Below are positions 6,115 to 13,046 of a DNA stretch of 28,099 nt, in pieces. The notes under the pieces are model-generated. The model was not told the DNA's origin, did not search any database, and saw nothing but the letters and a program-made list of their open reading frames with translations. The stretch's first letter is position 1, and each line of letters starts with the position of its first letter. The translations under genes and the position numbers were made by a program. The DNA lies in contig JAVBTI010000130.1 in the NCBI GenBank assembly GCA_031556255.1, positions 1 to 28,099 of the forward strand. Direction: 5' to 3'. The stretch is from JAIRQX01 sp031556255 (GTDB lineage: Bacteria; Chrysiogenota; Deferribacteres; Deferribacterales; JAISNW01).

Positions 6115-6999
6115 TCAGTCTTTCAATTTCTTTATACGTTCCGCTCTGCTTATTATCTCTTTTATTCTGAAGCCGAAATATCCGTCGACGATAACAACTT
6201 CACCGCGGGCTATAATTTTATCATTAACCGTTAATTCAATTGATTCGTCCGCATTCTGATCGAGCTCCACTATATTTCCCGGGCCGAGACCGAGGATATC
6301 CTTGAGGAAGAGCTGCGCCGATCCCATTCTGACGCTGATGGGGATCTCTATATCCATCAGCATTTCCATATTCGGACTGTTATGGGAGACGGACTGGCGC
6401 ACAGGCTCCGGTGAAGAGCCGAAAAAGTCCGGCATTGCGGCGGCTTTTTCCGTCTTCGTCTCCAGTATCGAGCTGAACCCCTCGTCCACATACAGCCTGC
6501 ACTGGAAAGGATCGCCTTTAAGCGTACCCTGCATATCCATCGCTATATAGCTGTCCGACTGGAACGAATTTGTATTCTGGAGTTTTGCCGCGTCATCCAC
6601 GCGGAATTGCAATTTTTTCCCCATCTGGGTTTCCACGGGCACAGAAAGGCCGCCAAAAAACTGGTTGGCGATTTCAACAACCGCGTCTTTCAGCTCGTTG
6701 TCAAGCTCCGTACGGGGTTCGCCGTCCCCCATCATCATCATATCCGCCAAAATGGTAATATCCTTTATGGTAAATATGAGGCCGATTTCAAACCCTGTCT
6801 TTCCTTCCGTGGCGGAGATAAGAACGCCGCCCGAATACCCCTGCACAAGATCGTCGGGAGTGCAGCGGGCCGCGTCAAGCATATTTATGGCGAGAGGGTC
6901 TTTTGTGATGGCCTGTAAATTTGAATTAAGGACGTCGATCACTATGCCGCCGAATTTCTGCAGCCCGGCTTCCTGCTCTAAATCAACTGTTGCTCTCAT
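6115..6999 (-). CDS. fliN: Flagellar motor switch protein FliN/FliY-type with CheC/CheX-like N-terminal domain
   Basis: 294 aa, far longer than classical FliN (~140 aa). Residues ~1-190 look like a CheC/CheX/FliY phosphatase-type domain: the helix ELKDAVVEIANQFFGG carries an ExxN pair (Glu109, Asn112) in the place expected for the CheY-P phosphatase motif, though the downstream conserved proline is not obvious. After a Pro/Ser linker (~190-210), residues ~212-290 are a SpoA/FliN C-ring domain (DIEIPISVRMGSAQLFLKDI, then LGLGPGNIVELD, RGEVVIVDGYFGFRI). It assembles with FliM in the C-ring under the MS ring. The ATG overlaps the fliM stop by 4 bp (ATGA), so the two are translationally coupled. 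FliY is an equally good name. Whether it dephosphorylates CheY is inference. Confidence 0.9.
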   Translation of the reverse strand: MRATVDLEQEAGLQKFGGIVIDVLNSNLQAITKDPLAINMLDAARCTPDDLVQGYSGGVLISATEGKTGFEIGLIFTIKDITILADMMMMGDGEPRTELDNELKDAVVEIANQFFGGLSVPVETQMGKKLQFRVDDAAKLQNTNSFQSDSYIAMDMQGTLKGDPFQCRLYVDEGFSSILETKTEKAAAMPDFFGSSPEPVRQSVSHNSPNMEMLMDIEIPISVRMGSAQLFLKDILGLGPGNIVELDQNADESIELTVNDKIIARGEVVIVDGYFGFRIKEIISRAERIKKLKD

Positions 7000-7988
7000 G
7001 TATGATCCTCCGTGACCGCACTCGTTATCTTGATCGCCTTTTTAATCCCCATGATGCCCACGTTGCCGAAGAACTTATGGCGGTTGCCGACATACATGTT
7101 AAGGGGCTGTGTGCTCTTTTTATTCAGAAGCACCGTGTCCCCTTCCTGCAGATCAAGTATCTCCTGCATGGAAAGTTCCGTGCGCCCCAGCTCCACCGAA
7201 ACATCCACGAGAATAGTTTCGAGCAGCTCGAGTATGCGCAGTTCATATTCGCCGGAACGCCCTTTCTTGGCACCGATCAGCCAGTCCTGCGAGCTGATTT
7301 TACCGAGAATTGGCTCCAACACCAGCGCCGGCAGGCACAGGTTCATCATCCCCGTGGCCTCGCCGAATTTAACCTCAAATACAATCAGAACAACAACCTC
7401 GTTCTGCGCCACAATCTGTATAACGTGCGGGCTGTTCTCGCTCAGTTCCTTTTTGAAGCGTACATTCGGAACAACCTGCTTCCAGACCTCTTCCAGATCT
7501 TTTAAAATCAGGGAGATGATTCCGTCGATGATTGTCATCTCAAGCTGCGTCAGTTCGCGCACCTGGAAAAGCGGCAGTCCCGCACCGCCCAGCAGTTTAT
7601 CAACTATGGGGAATATGAGGGAGGGGTTTATCTCCAGAACCGCGTTCCCCTGAAGCGGAATCATACTTATAATATTGAAACTCGTGGGATCGGGCAGCGA
7701 CATGAGGAACTCGCCGTATGTCATCTGGTCCACGCTCACAAGCGATATATCCGTAATCGTGCGCAGAAAACTCGACAGGTTAGAGCTGAAGTTCCGCGCA
7801 AACTTGTCGTGCAGGTTGCGTATGGAGCGCAACTGCTCCTTGGAAACCCTGTCCGGGCGGCGAAAGTCATACACCGATATCTTCTTGGGCATGAAATCAG
7901 CGCTTTCAATAGACTCGACCTTCTCTCCCTCGTCAACTACTGTGGAAAGCAGGGCATCAATTTCGTCTTGACTGAGTATATCCGCCAT
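6996..7988 (-). CDS. fliM: Flagellar motor switch protein FliM
   Basis: 330 aa from the ATG at 7988, chosen because it is preceded by AGGAG at 6-7 bp and because the N-terminus then reads ADILSQDEIDALLSTV, the conserved CheY-P-binding peptide of FliM. The frame stays open for 44 codons further upstream, but those codons come from repeat element B and encode an Arg/Lys/Ala-rich stretch unlike FliM. The middle domain (~45-235) carries GGAG (134-137), the GGxG motif linked to FliG contact and rotor torque. The C-terminal ~80 residues are a SpoA domain. Length equals the family norm. It forms the C-ring with FliG and FliN and receives CheY-P. The hairpin H6 of element B directly abuts its ribosome-binding site. 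Confidence 0.96.
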   Translation of the reverse strand: MADILSQDEIDALLSTVVDEGEKVESIESADFMPKKISVYDFRRPDRVSKEQLRSIRNLHDKFARNFSSNLSSFLRTITDISLVSVDQMTYGEFLMSLPDPTSFNIISMIPLQGNAVLEINPSLIFPIVDKLLGGAGLPLFQVRELTQLEMTIIDGIISLILKDLEEVWKQVVPNVRFKKELSENSPHVIQIVAQNEVVVLIVFEVKFGEATGMMNLCLPALVLEPILGKISSQDWLIGAKKGRSGEYELRILELLETILVDVSVELGRTELSMQEILDLQEGDTVLLNKKSTQPLNMYVGNRHKFFGNVGIMGIKKAIKITSAVTEDHT

Positions 7989-7998
7989 ATTTACTCCT

Positions 7999-8174
7999 GC
8001 CGCGCAAGCCTTGCTTCGCAAGGAACGCGGCCGCTTGCTCCGTCTTGAAAAAGACGCGGCTTTTTCAAGCCTCCGCGTCGCTGCAAAAAACTTCGCTACG
8101 CATCGTTTTTGGGGCGGCACCGTGTGCCTTGCCCCTCCGAATCACTGAAATGATTCGACTCCCCAAAGGGGAGT
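7999..8174 (-). repeat. Six-hairpin dispersed element, copy B (cheB-fliM spacer)
   Basis: A 176-bp counterpart of the element at 5883-6057. Plus-strand hairpins: H6 7999-8031 (GCCGCG/CGCGGC outside, CCTTGC-TTC-GCAAGG inside); H5 8044-8069 (CTTGAAAAAG/CTTTTTCAAG, 10 bp); H4 8084-8111 (CAAAAAC/GTTTTTG with one bulged A); H3 8116-8128 (GGCAC/GTGCC); H2 8139-8156 (GAATCA/TGATTC); H1 8158-8174 (ACTCCCC/GGGGAGT). Order, spacing and linkers match copy A while the stems are mostly different. It fills nearly the whole gap between the cheB stop and the fliM ribosome-binding site. Confidence 0.85.
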
Positions 8175-8192
8175 TATACCTTCAGTCGCCTG

Positions 8193-9269
8193 CTACCCTT
8201 TACAGTGGAATGTTATCCTTGCGGCGATATCGTCCAGCGGAACGATTTCGTCGGCTATTCCGGCTTCCACCACGGCGCGGGGCATGCCGTAAACTATGCA
8301 GGACGCCTCGTCCTGGGCTATTATATAGCCGCCCCTGCTTTTCAGCGCCGTCAGCCCTTTGGTGCCGTCGTTCCCCATCCCGGTCATTATAACGCCGAGA
8401 ACGTCCTTTCCATAATGCTCCGCCACGGAATTAACCATGACGTCAACGCTCGGGTTATGCAGCAGGTTAGGGTCCTCCTGCTTCAGATCTATAACTCCGC
8501 CGGACGGTGTGCGGCGCACAACCATCTGTTTGCCGCCCTTTGCAATATATACATGGTTGGGTTGTACCTGTTCCCCCCCCTGCGCTTCCACGACGGTAAG
8601 TTTGCTTAGGGAATTAAGCCGCGAGGCGAGGGACGCGGTAAAACTGGCGGGCATATGCTGGACTATAAGCACCGGAACGCCCAGATCCGCCGGCAAGAGA
8701 GGAATTACTCTCTGCAGCGACTGCGGGCCGCCGGTGGACGTACCCAGTGCGACGAGCTTTTTACCGGCGGACACCGCCCTTGACGCAGGCCTTGCCGTGA
8801 CCGGAGCCGGAGCGGGTTTTATTACAGGAGCCGCCACTGAAGCGGGACGAAGCCTGCGAAGGATCGTTTTGTCACCGGCAAACCTGCGCACCTTGCTTTT
8901 AAGTTCGTTCGATATTTTCAGGATACCTATGCTGCCGTATGATTTTTCCTTGGGGATGAAGTCCACGGCGCCCGCGTCAAGCGCCCTGAGGGTCGTGTCA
9001 GCCCCTTCCTGCGTAAGGGAGCTTACCATTATCACAGGAGTCGGCGTAAACCGCATAATCTTTTCCAGCGCGGTGAGGCCGTCCATTTTCGGCATCTCAA
9101 TGTCCAGGGTAACAACATCGGGCTTCAATTTCGCCGTAAGCTCGACCGCCTCTTCCCCGTTCGTACCGAAACCGGCTATCTCAATATCCTGCTCTCCCGA
9201 AAGCATGTTCTCGATCGCCTTGCGCATAAAAGCGGAATCGTCGACGACCAGTACCCTGATTTTTGCCAT
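8193..9269 (-). CDS. cheB: Chemotaxis protein-glutamate methylesterase CheB
   Basis: 358 aa, standard length. An N-terminal receiver (1-~120) carries Asp10/Asp11, phospho-acceptor Asp56 in VVTLDIEMPKMDG and Lys107. A Pro/Ala linker (~140-168) joins it to the methylesterase domain (~170-358) with catalytic triad Ser178 (LGTSTGG), His205 (IVQHMP) and Asp301 (TGMGNDG). It removes methyl groups from, and deamidates glutamines in, chemoreceptors when phosphorylated by CheA, giving adaptation. No cheR is present in the window. The ATG at 9269 follows a GGCTTAAGGATAC stretch (AAGGA as ribosome-binding site) that lies within a 31-bp repeat copied from the end of fliA. Downstream, 18 bp after the stop, begins repeat element B. 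Confidence 0.97.
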   Translation of the reverse strand: MAKIRVLVVDDSAFMRKAIENMLSGEQDIEIAGFGTNGEEAVELTAKLKPDVVTLDIEMPKMDGLTALEKIMRFTPTPVIMVSSLTQEGADTTLRALDAGAVDFIPKEKSYGSIGILKISNELKSKVRRFAGDKTILRRLRPASVAAPVIKPAPAPVTARPASRAVSAGKKLVALGTSTGGPQSLQRVIPLLPADLGVPVLIVQHMPASFTASLASRLNSLSKLTVVEAQGGEQVQPNHVYIAKGGKQMVVRRTPSGGVIDLKQEDPNLLHNPSVDVMVNSVAEHYGKDVLGVIMTGMGNDGTKGLTALKSRGGYIIAQDEASCIVYGMPRAVVEAGIADEIVPLDDIAARITFHCKG

Positions 9270-9298
9270 AATGTATCCTTAAGCCTTTTCTTCATCTT
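9268..9298. repeat. 31-bp direct repeat, copy upstream of cheB
   Basis: Identical over 31 bp to 9439-9469, where the same bases encode the last residues of FliA. Here they supply the cheB ribosome-binding site and the first two bases of its ATG. With the other copy they bracket a 140-bp palindrome-rich insert. Confidence 0.95.
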
Positions 9299-9438
9299 CT
9301 CAGCGCGGCGAAAACTTTTTTCGCCGCTTTACGGGCGGACACATGTATCCCCCGTATGCCCCCCAAACAGGGATATCCCTGCGGAAAAGCGTGGTTTTCC
9401 TCCGGGATAATCAAAAATCTTTTAAATACATTATATCT
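9299..9438. repeat. Palindrome-rich 140-bp insert between fliA and cheB
   Basis: Noncoding. It is dense in inverted repeats: GCGGCGAAAA/TTTTCGCCGC (10 bp, around 9305-9327); GGACACATGTATCC (around 9337-9350); CAGGGATATCCCTG (around 9368-9381, perfect); and TATCCC/GGGATA enclosing GGAAAA/TTTTCC just beyond. The skeleton differs from elements A and B, so it looks like a second REP/MITE-like family. Bounded on both sides by the 31-bp direct repeat. No intrinsic terminator T-run. Confidence 0.7.
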
Positions 9439-10168
9439 ATAATGTATCCTTAAGCCTTTTCTTCATCTTTTGGATAGCGGAAGTATGCAACTGTGAAACT
9501 CTTGATTCAGTAATATCCAGCACCTTTGCCACTTCTTTCATCGTAAGCTCTTCGTAGTAATAGAGGCTCACCACGAGCCTCTCTTTTTCAGACAGCTTAT
9601 CTATCTCTTCGCCCATGCGCTCCGTCAGGCTGGCCTGCAGAGCCTCTTCCTCCGGTGAAAGGTAATTGCTCTGAATAAATTCCACAAGGCTCGTGCCGTC
9701 CTCGTCCCCGGAAGCATCGTCCAGGCTGAGGGGTTTATCCGCGCTGAGCAGATCGTATGTCCGGTAGACTTCTTCTTCGTCGATCCGGGCATATTCGGCA
9801 ATCTCCGAGGTGTTAGGCATGCGCCCAAGCTTCTGTTTAAGCTCTTCCGACACGGCTTCAAGGGCCTTCACTTTAGATCGCGCGTTGCGGGAAAGAAAAT
9901 CCATACCCCGAAGCGCATCCAGTATGGCGCCCTTAACCCGGTGCTCCACGTAAGTACCGAAAGCTATATTACGGGATTTATCATATTTGTCCAGACATTC
10001 GATCAATCCCAGCGAGGCAGCGGAATATATTTCATCCATATCCACGCTGTCCGGGAGTGAATTTTTCGCCCTTATTGCCCAAATTTTAATCTGAGGCAAA
10101 TAGTCCCGCACTATTTTATTTTTCTCATCCTCAGTAAACCGGGTTGCTCCCGTGCTGGAATAAGTCAT
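9437..10168 (-). CDS. fliA: Flagellar sigma factor FliA (sigma-28)
   Basis: 243 aa. Region 2 (~20-95) includes DEIYSAASLGLIECLDKYD and the FGTYVEHRVKGAILDALR core/-10 recognition block typical of FliA. Region 3 (~96-165) contains LGRMPNTSEIAEYA. Region 4 (~185-240) has SEKERLVVSLYYYEELTMKE and the helix-turn-helix VLDITESRVSQLHTSAI. Length and motifs match sigma-28 of the FliA/WhiG family, which directs late flagellar and chemotaxis promoters. The ATG lies 1 bp after the TGA of the small membrane protein gene, with a weak GGAAG ribosome-binding site, suggesting translational coupling. The final ten codons and most of the stop lie in a 31-bp repeat shared with the cheB leader. No obvious FliA-type promoter was found in this window. 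FlgM is not here. Confidence 0.96.
   Translation of the reverse strand: MTYSSTGATRFTEDEKNKIVRDYLPQIKIWAIRAKNSLPDSVDMDEIYSAASLGLIECLDKYDKSRNIAFGTYVEHRVKGAILDALRGMDFLSRNARSKVKALEAVSEELKQKLGRMPNTSEIAEYARIDEEEVYRTYDLLSADKPLSLDDASGDEDGTSLVEFIQSNYLSPEEEALQASLTERMGEEIDKLSEKERLVVSLYYYEELTMKEVAKVLDITESRVSQLHTSAIQKMKKRLKDTL
9439..9469. repeat. 31-bp direct repeat, copy inside the 3' end of fliA
   Basis: Same 31 bp as 9268-9298. In the fliA frame it encodes KMKKRLKDTL and the T of the TAG stop; the last two stop bases come from the insert. Confidence 0.95.
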
Positions 10169-10169
10169 T

Positions 10170-10373
10170 TCACAGAATCTTCCAGTAATTTCTCAAAATC
10201 TTCTCGACATTGACAGTCACCGCCCTTACTACATAGTAAAGAATGAAGAAAAGTATAATATCTCTGAACAGATATGTCAATTTAAGTTCCGGCGACAGCA
10301 CTTTAAAAAGGAACGAACAGATCATTACCGTCGACGCTATTAACAGCGGTAAATAACGTATGGATGTGATCAT
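10170..10373 (-). CDS. Small two-helix membrane protein of unknown function
   Basis: 67 aa. The ATG at 10373 is preceded by GGGAGGTAATAGCAC, one of the best ribosome-binding sites in the window, which supports the gene despite its size. Two hydrophobic segments are visible, roughly residues 8-25 (LPLLIASTVMICSFLFKV) and 33-53 (LTYLFRDIILFFILYYVV), followed by a short basic tail (EKILRNYWKIL). It is probably an inner-membrane hairpin with the charged tail in the cytoplasm. It lies between flhG and fliA, 1 bp before fliA, so it is very likely co-expressed with flagellar genes. I do not recognise a family. A role in flagellar placement or export is guilt by association only. Confidence 0.75.
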   Translation of the reverse strand: MITSIRYLPLLIASTVMICSFLFKVLSPELKLTYLFRDIILFFILYYVVRAVTVNVEKILRNYWKIL

Positions 10374-10511
10374 GTGCTATTACCTCCCATATATTTTCCT
10401 AACACAACATCTGCCGTGGGCTGGTGCGGATATTTGACCCGTTTCACCTCCGTCATTCCGGCCAGGCCTGCCCCGGCTCCCGACCCGTGCCGCAATAACG
10501 GAAAATACTTT
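10374..10511. other. Spacer between flhG and the small membrane-protein gene
   Basis: 138 bp with no convincing gene. A GC-rich segment on the plus strand at ~10449-10500 begins CTCCGTCATTCCGG and continues through CAGGCCTG and CCCCGG. It resembles the start of the segment at ~15237-15264 (TTCCGTCATCCCG, later CCCCGG), so both may be short members of a REP-like family. The rest holds the ribosome-binding site of the next gene. Confidence 0.45.
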
Positions 10512-11327
10512 TTACCCGCTCTTTTTCCAGAGCACGTCTGCGTTTCGCGCAAGTTTATAAATATCCTCGGAAAACGGTGATTGCGGAACCGTCACACATA
10601 AAGGTTTCTGCCCTTTCGCGGCCTTCCGCACCCCGTCGTCTTCCCGCAGGCTTGCAAACGACTTTAAATCCAGTTTTAAAAACCGCTGCACCACAGCCTT
10701 AAGGTTGTCGTACACCTTCTGCGCCACCGCAGTGTCGTCCACCCTGTTCAGAACGATATGCGCGTTCTGCACCGGATACTGCTGTTTCGCCGTTTTTAAA
10801 AACGCATAGGCGTCGGCGATGGCTGTCGGTTCCGGCTGTGACACCACTATAACATGGTCGGCCATGGCGGCGAAACGGTGCACGTTGCCCGAAATACCCG
10901 CCCCTGTGTCGAATATGACGTAGTCGTACCTGACATCCAGCGTCACAAGCACCTGACGGATCCTGTCAAAATTTTCCTCGGACAGATCCACCAGTTCCAG
11001 AACCCCGCTCGAGGCCGGAAAAAGGTCAAATCCGTAAATGTCTTTCACCAACACTTCCTCTATCCCGGAACTGCCTTCCAGATAACGTCGTATGTTGGCG
11101 CCGGGCTGCACCTTCAGCGCGATATCAATATTCGCAAGCCCAAGGTCCGCGTCGAACACCAAAACCCGTTTTCCAATCCGTGCAAGCGCGGAAGCCAGAT
11201 TTATGGTAAACGTGGTCTTTCCCACGCCCCCTTTTCCGCTGGAAACAGAGAGATATGTGGCCGTCCGCCCTTTCTCCCATGCTATCCGTCTTAAACTTGA
11301 TGCCTGATCGTTTAATTGTCGTTCCAT
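10512..11327 (-). CDS. flhG: Flagellar number regulator FlhG (MinD/ParA-like ATPase)
   Basis: 271 aa. The N-terminus carries NDQASSLRRIA, the DQAxxLR activation helix by which FlhG stimulates the FlhF GTPase. It is followed by the deviant Walker A SSGKGGVGKTT (~30-39), FDADLGLANIDI (switch I region) and the Walker B-like VIFDTGAGIS (138-146). The fold and length are those of the FlhG/YlxH branch of MinD. The C-terminal region is basic and Lys-rich but lacks an obvious long membrane-targeting helix. The protein limits flagellar number by acting on FlhF and, in many polar flagellates, on the master regulator. The ATG overlaps the flhF 3' end by 16 bp, so the antagonists are translationally coupled. 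Confident from motif and position. Confidence 0.95.
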   Translation of the reverse strand: MERQLNDQASSLRRIAWEKGRTATYLSVSSGKGGVGKTTFTINLASALARIGKRVLVFDADLGLANIDIALKVQPGANIRRYLEGSSGIEEVLVKDIYGFDLFPASSGVLELVDLSEENFDRIRQVLVTLDVRYDYVIFDTGAGISGNVHRFAAMADHVIVVSQPEPTAIADAYAFLKTAKQQYPVQNAHIVLNRVDDTAVAQKVYDNLKAVVQRFLKLDLKSFASLREDDGVRKAAKGQKPLCVTVPQSPFSEDIYKLARNADVLWKKSG

Positions 11328-12763
11328 AATGCGGGTATCTCTTGCAATATTTTTTTAGCAATTTTCTTGCCATCCGGCGCCTCGATATCATCCGGCACTC
11401 TTTGGCCGGCGGATAAAAGGAGGAGGGGAGTTTTTTTCTTGATCGGAATATTCGCCAGCGGCCCGAAATATCTTGTTTCATCCAGTTTGGTAAAAACTAT
11501 ATAGGCGGGGTTCAGCTCGTTGTACCTGTCGTACATTTCGCCCAGTTCCGCGTGATTGGCGGCCATTGAGAGCACCAGCACCGGCACAATCAGCGGCGAC
11601 ACGGCGGCATAAGCGGCAATATCCCCTATTTTAACATTATCGTAAGGGCTGCGCCCGGTGGAATCCATCAATATGTAGTCGTGTTCCCCGGAAGCCTCGT
11701 TTACTATGCGTGACAACTCTTCCGGGCTGGTAGCCACGTAAAGTTTCAGATCGACTATCTCCGCGTAGGTTTTCAACTGTTCAACGGCGCCGATGCGAAA
11801 CATATCGGTAGTTATCAGGCATACGCGCTGCGAATAGCGCAGCACAAGGTCGGCGGCTATCTTGGCAATGGTGGTGGTCTTACCCACGCCTGTCGGCCCC
11901 ACAAAAAGGATCACTTTATTACGCAGCGGAGTCAGATAGTCGGCCTCCAGAGGTATCTGTGCGGCAAGCTCCTGCTGGATAAGATTTTTAAGCTGCGCCC
12001 TGCCCGCCATGTCCGGGATCTTCACTGTAACGCCTTTCAGGAAACGGTAGGCCACAATTTCGTCGAGCCCGTTTTTGATCAGCTGCGCATAATACTCTTT
12101 CATATTGTGCGGCAGATCCACGGCTACATTGGCGGATGGCTCCCTGATAACGTTTTTCATTTCGGCAAGCTGTTTTTTTATGTCGCCGATATCGTCTACA
12201 AGCGATGAAATTTTGTCCAGCCCGAGAGAGCCGATCATTTCAGCGATCCTGTCCATGCTTGTGTCTTCCGCCGGAGCTTTCGCCGGAGATATGTACAATT
12301 CTTCGCCCTCTTTAGGGAGAAGATCCGAAGTGCCGGAATTAAAAGGCCGTTTGTGCGCCTGCAGCGCTTCGCTCCCGCTGTCCCCCATAAGTGAACGTAT
12401 ATATGCGTCGTCATCCAAATCAGCGAAAATATCCGTGTTTTTCTGCGCCGGTTCCGGCTGTTTCCTGAACGCCGGGGCTGTGGGAGTAATGTTTGAGCCG
12501 TATGTGGCCGCGCCGGAAGCTGGAGCGGACGCAGTATTTTTGGCAGCTTGCTTTTTAGCCTGTTGCTGTTGTTTTTCCGGCATGGCGTTCTTGTCGAAAT
12601 CCACCGCCGCGGTGACTTCCAGCACCGGGCGCGGGAAAAGGCCCAACCCCGTGGGTTTCATTATCTTACGGGTTGTGAGGATAACGGCATGGGGGCCCAG
12701 ATCCTGCTTGATCTGTTTGAGCGCCTCCTTCATGTCAGATACTTCGTACTTTTTAATTTTCAT
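11312..12763 (-). CDS. flhF: Flagellar placement GTPase FlhF (SRP-type)
   Basis: 483 aa. Residues 1-~55 form the B domain start (MKIKKYEVSDMKEALKQIKQ, then LGPHAVILTTRK). A Gln/Ala/Pro-rich low-complexity region (~60-165) follows, as is usual in FlhF. An N domain (~215-280) and a G domain (~281-480) then carry G1 GPTGVGKTT (289-297), TTDMFRIGAVEQLKTYAE (~318-335), G3 DSTGR (367-371) and G4 TKLD (425-428), with an SAGQRVPDDIE closing motif. It is the third SRP-type GTPase, recruiting early flagellar components to the pole. The ATG at 12763 has a GAGG ribosome-binding site. It is followed by flhG with a 16-bp overlap and separated from flhA by a 283-bp noncoding gap, so an internal promoter there would not surprise. 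Confidence 0.96.
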   Translation of the reverse strand: MKIKKYEVSDMKEALKQIKQDLGPHAVILTTRKIMKPTGLGLFPRPVLEVTAAVDFDKNAMPEKQQQQAKKQAAKNTASAPASGAATYGSNITPTAPAFRKQPEPAQKNTDIFADLDDDAYIRSLMGDSGSEALQAHKRPFNSGTSDLLPKEGEELYISPAKAPAEDTSMDRIAEMIGSLGLDKISSLVDDIGDIKKQLAEMKNVIREPSANVAVDLPHNMKEYYAQLIKNGLDEIVAYRFLKGVTVKIPDMAGRAQLKNLIQQELAAQIPLEADYLTPLRNKVILFVGPTGVGKTTTIAKIAADLVLRYSQRVCLITTDMFRIGAVEQLKTYAEIVDLKLYVATSPEELSRIVNEASGEHDYILMDSTGRSPYDNVKIGDIAAYAAVSPLIVPVLVLSMAANHAELGEMYDRYNELNPAYIVFTKLDETRYFGPLANIPIKKKTPLLLLSAGQRVPDDIEAPDGKKIAKKILQEIPALWNDN

Positions 12764-13046
12764 ATATTTTCCTCACGCAACCCACACACTAAGAAACATA
12801 CACGCCCACAAGCGCGTCAATATTGCTATCGCAGCATCCGTGCCGGGTGTGGCCCGTCAGGCTGGATGCAATGCGAAGATGTTTTTGTGCGGACAACCGC
12901 AGCATACTCAGTGGTATGTGATGGTTGGACGCGAAAAAACAGCAAAGCGGGGCGCCGGCATCAAAACCAAGTGCGTAATACAAATGTGATCCTTAAAGGC
13001 ACCTGGTTTCTGTACAAGTCACACTATCCGGCTCCTTATCCGCTCC
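12764..13046. other. 283-bp noncoding spacer between flhA and flhF
   Basis: No convincing gene. A 64-codon minus-strand frame exists, but it has no ribosome-binding site and an atypical Cys/His-rich composition. The centre holds an imperfect hairpin (GCATAC at 12902-12907 with GTATGT at 12914-12919), flanked by sequence that looks neither coding nor AT-rich like a promoter. It may be a single copy of a longer dispersed noncoding repeat. The left end supplies the flhF ribosome-binding site. Confidence 0.5.

Noticed and set aside
5867..6259. Plus-strand frames through the fliN-cheY spacer
   Set aside because: They translate the hairpin repeats and the antisense of fliN; the repeated peptide simply mirrors the 44-bp DNA repeat.
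7989..8120. N-terminal extension of fliM by 44 codons
   Set aside because: These codons lie in repeat element B, are Arg/Lys/Ala-rich, and the ATG at 7988 has AGGAG and starts the conserved CheY-binding peptide.
10370..10552. 60-codon minus-strand frame between flhG and the small membrane protein gene
   Set aside because: It lies mostly in GC-rich repeat-like sequence, overlaps both neighbours and shows no protein-like pattern.
12789..12983. 64-codon minus-strand frame between flhA and flhF
   Set aside because: No ribosome-binding site, odd Cys/His-rich composition, and it overlaps a hairpin-bearing spacer; more likely chance.
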